Source: Geothrix terrae (lineage in GTDB: Bacteria; Acidobacteriota; Holophagae; Holophagales; Holophagaceae). Taken from it: a stretch of DNA of 64,000 nt. The stretch is taken from NCBI RefSeq assembly GCF_022808775.1, contig NZ_JAKZLA010000001.1, positions 310,001 through 374,000 on the forward strand. Direction: 5' to 3'. The notes beneath the pieces are model-generated. The model did not search any database. It had not been told where the DNA came from and worked only from the letters and a program-made list of their open reading frames with translations. The translations under genes and the position numbers were made by a program. Of the stretch, positions 25,098 to 33,423 are shown piece after piece. The first letter of the stretch is position 1, and each line of letters starts with the position of its first letter.

Positions 25098-25802
25098 TCA
25101 GGCTTCGCTGGGCCCGCCCAGGCGGTAGCCGACCCCCACCACCGTTTCGATCTGCTCCGCCGCCACAGGGCCGATCTTGGCCCGGACCCGGCGGACGTGG
25201 GCGTCGATGGTGCGGCTCTCGCCGAGGTATTCCAGCCCCCAGACCTGCTGCAGGATCTTCTCGCGGGTGAGGACCCGGCGGGGGTTGGCGAGGAAGTACA
25301 CCAGGAGCTCGAATTCCCGGCGCGTGAGGTCCACAAGCTGGCCATCCACCCGGGCGGTGTGCATGTCCAGATCCACCGTGATGGGGCCGAAGGCGAGCTG
25401 GCGGGGGCGTTCAGAGGGCTCCGCTGGCGTGGATCTGCGGAGGATGGCCCGGAGCCGGGCCGCCAGTTCCCGGGTGGAGAAGGGCTTCGAGATGTAGTCG
25501 TCAGCGCCCAGTTCCAGGCCGAGGACGCGGTCGATCTCCTCGCTCCGCGCCGTCACGAGGAGGACGGGAAGGCTCCGATGCGCGCTGTGGGCCCGGATGG
25601 CCCGGAGCACATCGAGCCCGTCCATGTCGGGCAGGCTCAGGTCGAGGAGGGCCGCGTCCAGACGGGATCCCGAGGCGCCGAGCGCCTGGAGGGCCTCTCG
25701 GCCGGTGCCCACGCTGGTCAGGCTGAAGCCCTCGCGGCGCAGATGCTGTTCCAGGCCGAGACGGATCTCGGCGTCGTCTTCCAGGAGGAGGATGTGGGGC
25801 AT
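25098..25802 (-). CDS. phoB: Phosphate regulon response regulator PhoB
   Basis: The 234-residue OmpR/PhoB-type regulator has a receiver with the acidic pair EDD (8-10), phospho-Asp in LLDLSLPDMDG (about 53), Thr in LLVTARS and Lys in DDYISKPFS. A C-terminal winged helix follows (LTRREFELLVYFLANPRRVLTREKIL, RTIDAHVRRVRAKIG, ETVVGVGYRL). It lies 14 bases downstream of phoU on the same strand and converges on phoR. Its predicted sites are the 11-base-period repeats at 23624 and 30160. Confidence 0.93.
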   Translation of the reverse strand: MPHILLLEDDAEIRLGLEQHLRREGFSLTSVGTGREALQALGASGSRLDAALLDLSLPDMDGLDVLRAIRAHSAHRSLPVLLVTARSEEIDRVLGLELGADDYISKPFSTRELAARLRAILRRSTPAEPSERPRQLAFGPITVDLDMHTARVDGQLVDLTRREFELLVYFLANPRRVLTREKILQQVWGLEYLGESRTIDAHVRRVRAKIGPVAAEQIETVVGVGYRLGGPSEA

Positions 25803-25816
25803 GGGAACCTTCCCCC

Positions 25817-26482
25817 CTATTCTACGGAATCGCCGTGGAGGTAGGGGTGCTTGGCGCTGTGGCCCTCGAGGATGAAGAGGACCTCCTCCGCGATGTTGGT
25901 GGCCTCGTCCGCGATGCGCTCCCAGTTCTTGATGACGAGGATGAGGTGGCTGGCCCGTTCGATGCAGAGGGGATCCGCCAGCATGATGCGCAGCAGGTCC
26001 CGGTAGATCTTCCCGTAGAGGGCGTCCACGCTGTCGTCGCTCAGGATCACGGCGTGGGCCAGGGCCGCGTCGTTGCCCACGAAGGCGTCCACGGCGCGGC
26101 GGACCATGCTCCGGGTCTCCGTGCCCAGGCGCTCCAGGTCGTTCCCGGCCAGGATGGGCGGATGGACCATGCCCACGCGGCGGGCGATATTGCAGCAGTG
26201 ATCGCCGATGCGCTCCAGCTCGGGGATGATCTTCAGGCTCGAAGCGATGCGGCGCAGGTCCGAAGCTGCGGGGTTCCGGAGGGCCAGGAGGTCGATGCAC
26301 TGCTGATCGAGCCTCAGTTCCCATTCGTCCATGCGGCGGTCGAGGTGGTTCACCTGGTCGGCCTTGGCCTGGGATGGCTCCGCCAGGGCCTGGATGGTGA
26401 GCTCGAGCATCTCCTCCGCCACCCCGGCCATGGCCATGATGCCATCCCGCAGCTCCTTCAGCTCCGTATCGAACTGCCGCAT
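25817..26482 (-). CDS. phoU: Phosphate signalling protein PhoU
   Basis: The 221-residue protein consists of two three-helix PhoU repeats. The metal-binding motif of the first is SLKIIPELERIGDHCCNIAR (about 82-101), and that of the second is LVIKNWERIADEATNIAEEVLF (about 183-204). It links Pst transporter activity to PhoR. The ATG shares a base with the pstB stop (TGATG). The position directly between pstB and phoB is the classical order. Confidence 0.95.
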   Translation of the reverse strand: MRQFDTELKELRDGIMAMAGVAEEMLELTIQALAEPSQAKADQVNHLDRRMDEWELRLDQQCIDLLALRNPAASDLRRIASSLKIIPELERIGDHCCNIARRVGMVHPPILAGNDLERLGTETRSMVRRAVDAFVGNDAALAHAVILSDDSVDALYGKIYRDLLRIMLADPLCIERASHLILVIKNWERIADEATNIAEEVLFILEGHSAKHPYLHGDSVE

Positions 26483-27264
26483 CAGCCGAACCTCCCCGTG
26501 ATGTAGTCTTCCGTCATTTGCACCTTCGGCGTGGTGAAGATGCGTTCTGTCAGGTCCATCTCCACCAGCCTGCCCAGCCAGAAGAAGGCCGTGTAGTCGC
26601 TGACCCGGGCCGCCTGCTGCATGTTGTGGGTGACGATGACGATGGTGAGGCTCTCCTTCAGCTCGGTGATGAGGTCCTCGATCTTTGACGTGGCGATGGG
26701 GTCCAGGGCCGAGCAGGGCTCGTCCATCAGGAGCACTTCAGGATTCACCGCCAGGGCCCGGGCGATGCAGAGCCGCTGCTGCTGGCCGCCGCTCATGCCG
26801 CTGGCGCTCTCCTTGAGCCGGTCCTTCACTTCATCCCAGAGGGCGGCCTTGCGCAGCGCGTCCTCCACGATGCCGTCCAGGGTCGCGCGATCCTGGACCC
26901 CGAAGAGACGCGGCCCGAAGGCGACGTTCTCGTAGATGGATTTGGGGAAGGGATTCGGCTTCTGGAAGACCATGCCCACGCGGCGCCGGAGGTCCACCAC
27001 GTCGATGCCGCCGCGGTAGATGTCCACCCCGTCGATCTGGATGTCGCCGCTGACGTCGACGTCCGCGGCGACCTCATGGATGCGGTTGAAGCACTTGAGG
27101 AAGGTGCTCTTGCCGCACCCGCTGGGGCCGATGATGGCGGTCACTCGCTCGGCATGGATGTCCATGGAGAGGCCGTCCAGGATCTTCTTCTGGCCGTAGC
27201 TGAAGGCCATGTCGCGGACGGACAGCTTGATGGGCTTGGTTTCTGGAATGGTGGGAATGAGCAT
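26482..27264 (-). CDS. pstB: Phosphate ABC transporter ATP-binding protein
   Basis: The 260-residue ABC ATPase has Walker [10 protein letters not shown] (about 38-46), Q-loop [10 protein letters not shown], signature [14 protein letters not shown], Walker B VLLMDEP and switch VTHNMQQA. The [20 protein letters not shown] block is diagnostic of PstB. The ATG at 27264 overlaps the pstA stop by one base; a TTG three bases earlier is also in frame. Confidence 0.97.
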   Translation of the reverse strand: MLIPTIPETKPIKLSVRDMAFSYGQKKILDGLSMDIHAERVTAIIGPSGCGKSTFLKCFNRIHEVAADVDVSGDIQIDGVDIYRGGIDVVDLRRRVGMVFQKPNPFPKSIYENVAFGPRLFGVQDRATLDGIVEDALRKAALWDEVKDRLKESASGMSGGQQQRLCIARALAVNPEVLLMDEPCSALDPIATSKIEDLITELKESLTIVIVTHNMQQAARVSDYTAFFWLGRLVEMDLTERIFTTPKVQMTEDYITGRFG

Positions 27265-28145
27265 CAACGGGTCCGTCGACGGATGGCGCGGTCCACGAGG
27301 CGGACCAGCAGGTTCAGGGTGAGGAGGACCAGGATCATCACGGCCGCGGTGCCCGCCGCGATTTCCCGGGCGTCGGGCAGGGTGCCGTCCGAAGTGACGT
27401 ACCAGAGGTGCACGGAGAGGGTCTCACCGGGCACCGTGAGGCGGAAGTCCGGGAACTGGGCGCTGGCGTTGGTGCCTGCGGTGAAGACCAGGATGGCGCT
27501 CTCGCCGAAGGCCCGGCCCGCCGTGAGCACCAGGCCCGTGAGGATGCCCGTGGCGGCGTAGGGCAGGGCCACCTTGAGGATGGTCTGGAGCTTGGTGGCG
27601 CCCAAGCCGTAGCTGGCTTCTTTCAGCTCCCGGGGGACGGCCAGCAGGCTCACCTCGGTGACGCGGGTGATCACGGGGATGTTCAGCAGGGCCAGCGTGA
27701 GGGCGCCGGAGCGGATGGAGAAGCTCCAGCCCATGGCCTGAACGAAGACGATCATGCCGAAGAGGGCCAGCACGATGGAGGGTGTGGCGGCGAGGGTCTC
27801 GATGCAGAGCCGGAGGAAGCGCAGGGCCCGGCCCTGGCCCGCATAGGCCGCCATGTAGATGCCTGCGCCCAGGCCCACGGGCAGGGAGATGCCCAGGGAG
27901 AGGACCACCAGGTAGATCGAGTTGAAGATTTGCGGCTTGATGCCTCCGCCCGCGTCCAGGGTCTCGGACATCTTGGTGAGGAAGCCCAGGTTCAGGACAG
28001 GCCAACCCTGCTTGAGGATGGCCCCCACGAAGAGGATCAGCACGGCCACGAACGCCAGTGCGATGGCCCAGAGGACGCCGCGCATGAGGCGGTCCACGAC
28101 CTTGGAGGTCCGGGAGCGGCGGAAGACGGGGACGGCGGCGTTCAT
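27264..28145 (-). CDS. pstA: Phosphate ABC transporter permease PstA
   Basis: The 293-residue permease has six TM helices. The first is at about 24-46, and the binding-protein-dependent transport loop is [23 protein letters not shown] (about 180-202). [15 protein letters not shown] follows, as in PstA. It pairs with PstC in the membrane channel. The ATG shares one base with the pstC stop. Confidence 0.95.
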   Translation of the reverse strand: MNAAVPVFRRSRTSKVVDRLMRGVLWAIALAFVAVLILFVGAILKQGWPVLNLGFLTKMSETLDAGGGIKPQIFNSIYLVVLSLGISLPVGLGAGIYMAAYAGQGRALRFLRLCIETLAATPSIVLALFGMIVFVQAMGWSFSIRSGALTLALLNIPVITRVTEVSLLAVPRELKEASYGLGATKLQTILKVALPYAATGILTGLVLTAGRAFGESAILVFTAGTNASAQFPDFRLTVPGETLSVHLWYVTSDGTLPDAREIAAGTAAVMILVLLTLNLLVRLVDRAIRRRTR

Positions 28146-29185
28146 CAGGCCTCCTTCCCGCGGCCCAGCCGCCGGGTGGCCAGGATCAGGACCATGGTCA
28201 GCAGGTAGAGCAGCAGGCCCATGGCGAAGAGGACGTTGTTCCAGGTGGAGCCGGCGGCCGTGTTGGGGAGCTCCTGGACCAGCTCGGTGGTGAGGGTCGC
28301 CGCCGGAGTGAAGAGGGCACGGAGGAACGGGGCCCGATCCGTGGATTCCCGCATGAGGGCCATCCACTGGGGGTTGTTGCCGATGACCATCTGCACGGCC
28401 ATGGCCTCGCCGATGGCCCGGCCCAGGCCCAGCACCGTCGCGGTGAGCAAGCGGGGGCGGGCCGCGGGGATGAGGACGCGCCAGATGGCCTGCCAGCGGC
28501 TGGAGCCCAGGGCCTGGGCGCCCTCGTCCAGGGCGGCGGGCAGGGATTCGAAGGCGTCCGTGGACAGGCTGACGATGGTGGGCACGATCATGACCGCCAG
28601 GATCAGGGCGGACACGGCGAAGCCCGAGGCCGGGGCGTCCGCGAGCCAGGTCCGGCTCACCAGGGGCAGCACCACGGTGAGGCCGAAGATGCCGTAGACC
28701 ACCGACGGGATGCCCACAAGCAGATCCATGACCTGGCGCATCAGGTTGCGCATCCACGCCGGGGCCATCTTGGCGATGAACACGCCCGTGAGGATGCCGG
28801 CGGGAGCGGCGATGAGGAGGGCCAGCCCCGTGACGCCCAGGGAGCCGGCGATGAAGGGCAGGATGCCGAAGCGATCCGAGGAGGGGGCCCAGTCCGCGGA
28901 CAGGAATACTTCGGAGAAGCTCAGGGCTCTTCCGGTGTTGCCGGCCAGGGGCAGGAAGGCGGCCAGCCCGCGGGTGGCCAGGAAGTAGAGGATGCCTCCG
29001 ATGAGGCCCACCACCAGGAGGCTGCAGATCAGGAAGCCGAGGTGGGCCCAGCGGTCCGCCAGCCTCTGGAGCCGGCTGTGCTTGAAGGTGGGCACGCCGG
29101 CGCCAGCGGGGCTGAGGTCCTCCTTGAGCACGGGATAGCCGCCTTCGGAGGCGGCCGCGATGGAGACTTCAGGTGCCTCAGGCAT
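28145..29185 (-). CDS. pstC: Phosphate ABC transporter permease PstC
   Basis: The 346-residue permease has an N-terminal cytosolic stretch of about 45 residues before the first TM helix (GFLICSLLVVGLIGGILYFLA). VGIPSVVYGIFGL and the coupling loop ALDEGAQALGSSRWQAIWRVLIPAARP are typical. GLGRAIGEAMAVQMVIGN is the PstC signature. ATG 29185 is chosen; the frame extends to 29257, but that would cross the intergenic hairpin. The 68-base gap from pstS holds a strong stem-loop. Confidence 0.95.
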   Translation of the reverse strand: MPEAPEVSIAAASEGGYPVLKEDLSPAGAGVPTFKHSRLQRLADRWAHLGFLICSLLVVGLIGGILYFLATRGLAAFLPLAGNTGRALSFSEVFLSADWAPSSDRFGILPFIAGSLGVTGLALLIAAPAGILTGVFIAKMAPAWMRNLMRQVMDLLVGIPSVVYGIFGLTVVLPLVSRTWLADAPASGFAVSALILAVMIVPTIVSLSTDAFESLPAALDEGAQALGSSRWQAIWRVLIPAARPRLLTATVLGLGRAIGEAMAVQMVIGNNPQWMALMRESTDRAPFLRALFTPAATLTTELVQELPNTAAGSTWNNVLFAMGLLLYLLTMVLILATRRLGRGKEA

Positions 29186-29204
29186 GGGCTCGGCTTTCCG
29201 CAAA

Positions 29205-29231
29205 CCACCCGGCGGCAGGGCCGCCGGGTGG
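29205..29231 (-). terminator. Stem-loop between pstS and pstC
   Basis: CCACCCGGCGGC (29205-29216) is the reverse complement of GCCGCCGGGTGG (29220-29231) with a 3-base loop. It has no T run. It probably protects the pstS 3' end or attenuates, so that the binding protein is made in excess over the permeases. Confidence 0.65.
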
Positions 29232-29253
29232 GCAAGGGTGGTTCCGATGGATC

Positions 29254-30099
29254 TCAAAGCTTGGTCTTGAGCGACTTCACGTAATCCACCGGCAGGTAGC
29301 CGGCCTTGATCACGTTCTGCTGGAACGCCGGGCTAAGGATGTAGGCCAGGAAATCCTCCACGGCCTGCTTCACCTTGGGATCGCCCAGCTTGGCGGGGTT
29401 GGTGTAGGCGTGGCCGAAGGAGAAGACGGGGTACTTGCCGGACTTCACGGTCTCGTTGGAGCAGGTCACGCCGTTGTAGGCGATGCCGGCGATCCGGTTC
29501 TTGTTCTTCTCGAGGTGCTCCAGCTCCACGAAGGAGACGGCCCCGGGCGTGGTGGCCACGGCCGTGACCACGGCGCCGGTCGAGTCCTGGATCAGCACGT
29601 CCTTGGCGAACTCCTGGTCGTGCAGGATGGTCTTCTTCTGGACGGCGCGGGTGCCGGAGGACTCGGGGCGGATCACGCGGACGATCTTCCGGTTCTGTCC
29701 GCCGACTTCCTGCCAGTTGCCGATCTTGCCGGTGAAGATCTGCTCGGCCTGCTGGGCGGAGAGACTCTTCACGCCGACGCCCGGATGGGCGATGAGTGTG
29801 AAGGGCTGGACCACGATGTTGTGGTTCTTCACGCCAGCCTTGTCCTGGTCGGGGGTGGCGAACACGTCGGAGATGCCGATGTGGCAGCCGCCGCTGGTCA
29901 CCTGGTTCAGGCCGGTCATGGAGCCGCCGCCGCTGACGGCGATCTGGACGCCGGGATGGGCCTTCATGTAATCCTCGGCCGCCTTCTTGACGATCGGACC
30001 CAGGGCGGTGGAGCCCATGACGGTGACGGTCTGGGCCTGGGCGGCCCCGGCCACGAGCAGGCCAGCCAGGATGACCTGGGCCATGAATCGGATCTTCAT
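29254..30099 (-). CDS. pstS: Periplasmic phosphate-binding protein PstS
   Basis: The 281-residue protein has a signal peptide (KIRFMAQVILAGLLVAGAAQA). The phosphate-binding blocks are VMGSTALGPIVKKAAEDY, VSGGGSMTGLNQV, IGISD and RPESSGTRAVQKKT. It captures phosphate and delivers it to PstCA. ATG 30099 is preceded by a perfect AGGAGG 6 bases upstream. It is the first gene of the pst-phoUB unit, and a candidate PhoB box lies 60 bases upstream. Confidence 0.96.
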   Translation of the reverse strand: MKIRFMAQVILAGLLVAGAAQAQTVTVMGSTALGPIVKKAAEDYMKAHPGVQIAVSGGGSMTGLNQVTSGGCHIGISDVFATPDQDKAGVKNHNIVVQPFTLIAHPGVGVKSLSAQQAEQIFTGKIGNWQEVGGQNRKIVRVIRPESSGTRAVQKKTILHDQEFAKDVLIQDSTGAVVTAVATTPGAVSFVELEHLEKNKNRIAGIAYNGVTCSNETVKSGKYPVFSFGHAYTNPAKLGDPKVKQAVEDFLAYILSPAFQQNVIKAGYLPVDYVKSLKTKL

Positions 30100-30159
30100 T
30101 GATGCCTCCTTCGATGACCTCGACTCTGAGGGGCATGGGTGAAGGCCTGTGGCCATGGG

Positions 30160-30177
30160 TGTGACATCCCTGTAACT
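30160..30177 (-). promoter_or_regulatory. Candidate PhoB box upstream of pstS
   Basis: On the plus strand TGTGACA (30160-30166) and TGTAACT (30171-30177) are separated by four bases, an 11-base-period direct repeat. On the coding strand of pstS this reads as two GTTACA/GTCACA hexamers 5 apart. The orientation relative to the gene is the same as at 23624. No convincing -10 is visible downstream. Confidence 0.55.
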
Positions 30178-30216
30178 TCCGCCGGGCCGCTCTGGGCCTT
30201 CCCGGGGGGTCTAGGC

Positions 30217-30245
30217 TTGCCCCCGCAGGAATAAGTGGATTTAAT
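30217..30245 (+). promoter_or_regulatory. Predicted sigma-70-type promoter for the RNase E/G gene
   Basis: TTGCCC (30217-30222) and TTTAAT (30240-30245) are 17 bases apart, with 4/6 and 5/6 matches to the consensus boxes. Transcription would start near 30252. Confidence 0.5.
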
Positions 30246-30251
30246 GATTGA

Positions 30252-30447
30252 AGATCCAGCGGGCAGATCGAGGCCACGCCCTTTGCCCCCGGGGATCGCG
30301 ACCATCCCTTTTTTTCATTCCGGGTGGCCGAAGCCAGGGCAGGGCCCCCTTCGGTTTCCCGACCTCCCATCCCGAATATCCAGCCCCAAGGAAGGCCGCC
30401 GCGCTTGCCATGCGCCAGCCGTAGCCTGGGAACCCACAGGAGAATCC
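30252..30447 (+). other. Predicted 5' leader of the RNase E/G mRNA
   Basis: About 196 bases lie between the predicted start of transcription and the TTG start codon. They contain no ORF that I can support. A T7 run (30307-30313) and GC-rich segments able to pair locally are visible. In Enterobacteria the rne leader senses RNase E and controls its own mRNA; the long leader here would allow a similar loop, but no structure is proven. Confidence 0.4.
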
Positions 30448-32688
30448 TTGAACCCCAAGAAAATCATGATGATCAATGCCACCGATCCGGAAGAGATCCG
30501 GGTGGCCAGCCTGATCGACGGTGTGCTGTTCGACTACGACGTCGAGTTCCTCCACAACGAGAAGATCAAAGGCAACCTCTACAAGGCCAAGGTCGTCCGG
30601 GTGGACACCAGCCTCCAGGCCGCCTTCGTGCACTTCGGCGGCCAGAAGAACGGCTTCCTGCCCCTCGGGGAGCTGCCCCGGGACATGAGCGAAGGCCGCC
30701 GGGGCCGGATCCAGGAGATCCTCCAGCGGGACCAGGAAATCCTCGTCCAGGCCGTCCGCGAGGAGCTGGGCACGAAGGGCGCCATGATGACCGGCCAGAT
30801 CAGCCTCGCGGGCCGGTACCTGGTGATCACGCCGGGAAACCCCGTCAACGGCATCAGCCGCAAGATCGAGGGCACCGAGGAACGGCGCCACTTCAAGCAG
30901 TTGGTTGACACCCTGGAGATCCCCGAGGACATCGGCGTGATCGTCCGTACCGCCAGCTTGGGCGTCACGAAGGAGGACTTCCAGCGCGATCTGGAGTACC
31001 TGCTGGACACCTACAAGGAAGTCCTGAACCGCTACAAGCACCGCCACGGCCCCGGCCTGGTCTGGCAGGAGGACGACGTCGTCACCCGCACCCTGCGCGA
31101 CACCTTCAGCGCCGACGTGGAGGAAGTCCAGATCGACGACCTGGACACGTTCCATGCGGCCCAGTCCTTCTTCAAGCGCACCATGCCCCAGCACTTGGAC
31201 GTGCTGAAGCACTACACCGGCAAGAAGCCCCTCTTCTCCCGCTTCCAGCTGGAAGAGCAGATCGACCGCATCTACGGCCGCAAGGTGCCCCTGCCCAGCG
31301 GCGGCGCCCTGGCTCTGGATCAGACCGAAGCCCTGGTGGCCATCGACGTGAACAGCGGCAAGACCTCCGGCGACGGCGTGGAGGACATGGCGTTCAAGAC
31401 GAACATGGAGGCCGCCGAAGAGGTGGCCCGGCAGCTCCGCCTGCGCGACCTGGCGGGCCTCGTGGCCATCGACTTCATCGACATGAAGCGCGAGTCCCAC
31501 ATCCGCGCCGTGCAGGACCGCCTGGTGGAGTGCCTCAAGGCCGACAAGGCCCGCATGGAGGTGGGGAAGATCAACCGCTTCGGCGTGCTCGTCATGACCC
31601 GCCAGCGCATCCGCCCCAGCCTGCAGCACGTGAACCACGAACCCTGCCCCACCTGCGCGGGCACCGGGAAGGTGAAGACCCTGGAGGCCCTGGTGCTGTC
31701 CGTGGTGCGCCGCCTGCAGGGTATCCTGGCCAAGGGCGGCATCGGCGAGATCCGCGTGAAGCTGGCCCCGGCCATCGCCGCGGCGGTACAGAACCAGAAG
31801 CGCCGGGACCTGGCCCAGCTGGAGGAGCAGAGCGACGCCAGGATCCTCATCCAGGCCGATTGGTCCATGTCCTACGGCGAGATGGCCGCCGAGATCGAGC
31901 GGGCCGAGGAAGTTCCGGTCGAGAAGGCCGCGTCCAAGCCGCCCCGTGAAAAGGGCGCCCCGGAGGACGAGACCGTGGTCCTGGGCGGCGACAGCCCCAT
32001 CTCCTTCGAGAAGGCCCTGGGCACCCCGGGTGAACCCGCCAAGGAACCCAAGAAGGAAGCCTTCAAGTACGACCGCCGCGACCTCCAGCGGGCCGCCCTG
32101 GATGAGCGTGAGCGGCTGCGCGCCCTCTTCGAGAGCGCCAAGCCCGAGGATGAAGAAGACGAGGAAGGGACCGACGCCGAAGGAGGAGAATCCAAGGGCG
32201 AAGGCGCCAAGCGCAAGCGCCGCCGCCGTCGCCGGAAGGGCGGTGCCGAGCGGAATGGCGAGGCAACGGTGATGCCGACCGCCGATTCCACTGAGCCGGC
32301 CTCCCGCCCGGAGCCTTCGTATGAGGCCCAGCCCGAGCCGCCGAAAGCCACGGCGGACCTCGTGGCCAGCCTCCTGACCCCCAGCCCGCGGCCGAAGATC
32401 GGCGGCGCCGCGCCCGCGGCCCACGAGCCCGAGGCGGTCCCGACCAAGCCCAAGCGCACACCCCGGGCGAAGGTGGCCGCCGTGCCGGAACCCGCGTCGG
32501 CCGTGGCGCCGGCGCCCGAGCCGGTCCAGGCCGCCGAACCTGCGGCGGAAGCTCCGGCCAAAAAGAAAGCCGCGCCGAAGGCCAAGGCGGTCGCCAAGAT
32601 CGCCCCCAAAGCCGCCGCCAAGGCCGAGGAAGCCCCCGCCGCCGCCAAGCCCAAGGTCACGCGCGCCAAGAAGCCCAAGGCAGAGTAG
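30448..32688 (+). CDS. Ribonuclease E/G family endoribonuclease
   Basis: This 746-residue protein has an S1 domain (about 25-110; LYKAKVVRVDTSLQAAFVHF). The catalytic DNase I-like part carries the Mg-binding Asp residues in AIDVNSGKTSG and VAIDFIDM. The Zn-link is CPTCAGTG (about 398-405). After about residue 480 comes a long low-complexity tail, first acidic and Arg/Lys-rich (KRKRRRRRRKGG), then Ala/Pro/Lys repeats. This is RNase E-like in having a disordered tail. It processes rRNA and degrades mRNA. TTG 30448 is chosen because AGGAGA precedes it by 4 bases; ATG 30466 is the alternative. Confidence 0.93.
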   Translation: MNPKKIMMINATDPEEIRVASLIDGVLFDYDVEFLHNEKIKGNLYKAKVVRVDTSLQAAFVHFGGQKNGFLPLGELPRDMSEGRRGRIQEILQRDQEILVQAVREELGTKGAMMTGQISLAGRYLVITPGNPVNGISRKIEGTEERRHFKQLVDTLEIPEDIGVIVRTASLGVTKEDFQRDLEYLLDTYKEVLNRYKHRHGPGLVWQEDDVVTRTLRDTFSADVEEVQIDDLDTFHAAQSFFKRTMPQHLDVLKHYTGKKPLFSRFQLEEQIDRIYGRKVPLPSGGALALDQTEALVAIDVNSGKTSGDGVEDMAFKTNMEAAEEVARQLRLRDLAGLVAIDFIDMKRESHIRAVQDRLVECLKADKARMEVGKINRFGVLVMTRQRIRPSLQHVNHEPCPTCAGTGKVKTLEALVLSVVRRLQGILAKGGIGEIRVKLAPAIAAAVQNQKRRDLAQLEEQSDARILIQADWSMSYGEMAAEIERAEEVPVEKAASKPPREKGAPEDETVVLGGDSPISFEKALGTPGEPAKEPKKEAFKYDRRDLQRAALDERERLRALFESAKPEDEEDEEGTDAEGGESKGEGAKRKRRRRRRKGGAERNGEATVMPTADSTEPASRPEPSYEAQPEPPKATADLVASLLTPSPRPKIGGAAPAAHEPEAVPTKPKRTPRAKVAAVPEPASAVAPAPEPVQAAEPAAEAPAKKKAAPKAKAVAKIAPKAAAKAEEAPAAAKPKVTRAKKPKAE

Positions 32689-32694
32689 CCGCCC

Positions 32695-33417
32695 ATGTCG
32701 ATCTACTGGCTGGCCCCTCTCGCGTCCCTGGCCACCCTTCTGGGCGGCTGGGGCGTGGTGCGGTTCCTCCAGGGACGGGCGCAGTTCATGCGCCTGCTCT
32801 CCGGGGTGGCGGCGGGTTACCTGCTGTCCGTCACCGTGGTCCGCATCATTCCGGAATGCATGGAGGCCAAGGGCGGGGAGGGCAATGCCTTCTGGGTCCT
32901 GGCCGGCTACCTGCTGGTCCACATCATGGAGCATGGCATCACGCTCCACTTCCACTATGGCGAGGAGACCCACAAGGACGGGACACCCCTGAGCGGCGTC
33001 CTCGCCCTGGTGGGGCTCTCCCTGCACAGCCTCATGGACGGCGTGGCCATCGCCGCGGCCCTGGCCACCCACAGCAACCTGGGCCCCCTGGTGGTGCTGG
33101 GCATCCTCTTCCACCGCATCCCCGAGGGCGGCACCATCGCGTCGATCTTCCTGGTGCGGGGTTTCGGGAACCGGGGCGCCATCCTGGCGGCGGGGACTCT
33201 GGCCTTGGCGGCCCTGGTGGGCGCGGCGGGACAGTCTATGCTGGGCCTGCCCACGGGGCCGGTGCTGGGGCTCACGGCGGGGCTGGCGCTCTACGTGTCC
33301 AGCTCCGACCTCCTGCCGGAGGTGCAGAAGGTCTCCGGCCTCCGCAGCACGGTGGCGCTCCTGGCCGGGGTGGGCATCTTCCTCGTCAGCGCGCGGCTGC
33401 TGCCGCACCATCACTGA
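32695..33417 (+). CDS. ZIP family metal transporter
   Basis: The 240-residue protein has about seven TM helices. The metal site motifs of ZIP carriers are in place: LHSLMDGVAIAAAL (about 102-115) in TM4 and HRIPEGGTIAS (about 141-151) in TM5. A His-containing loop (EHGITLHFHYGEETHKDG) precedes TM4. It probably imports zinc or a related divalent metal. It starts 6 bases after the RNase stop and ends 6 bases before lptD, so the three are likely co-transcribed. Confidence 0.9.
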   Translation: MSIYWLAPLASLATLLGGWGVVRFLQGRAQFMRLLSGVAAGYLLSVTVVRIIPECMEAKGGEGNAFWVLAGYLLVHIMEHGITLHFHYGEETHKDGTPLSGVLALVGLSLHSLMDGVAIAAALATHSNLGPLVVLGILFHRIPEGGTIASIFLVRGFGNRGAILAAGTLALAALVGAAGQSMLGLPTGPVLGLTAGLALYVSSSDLLPEVQKVSGLRSTVALLAGVGIFLVSARLLPHHH

Positions 33418-33423
33418 TCGCCC

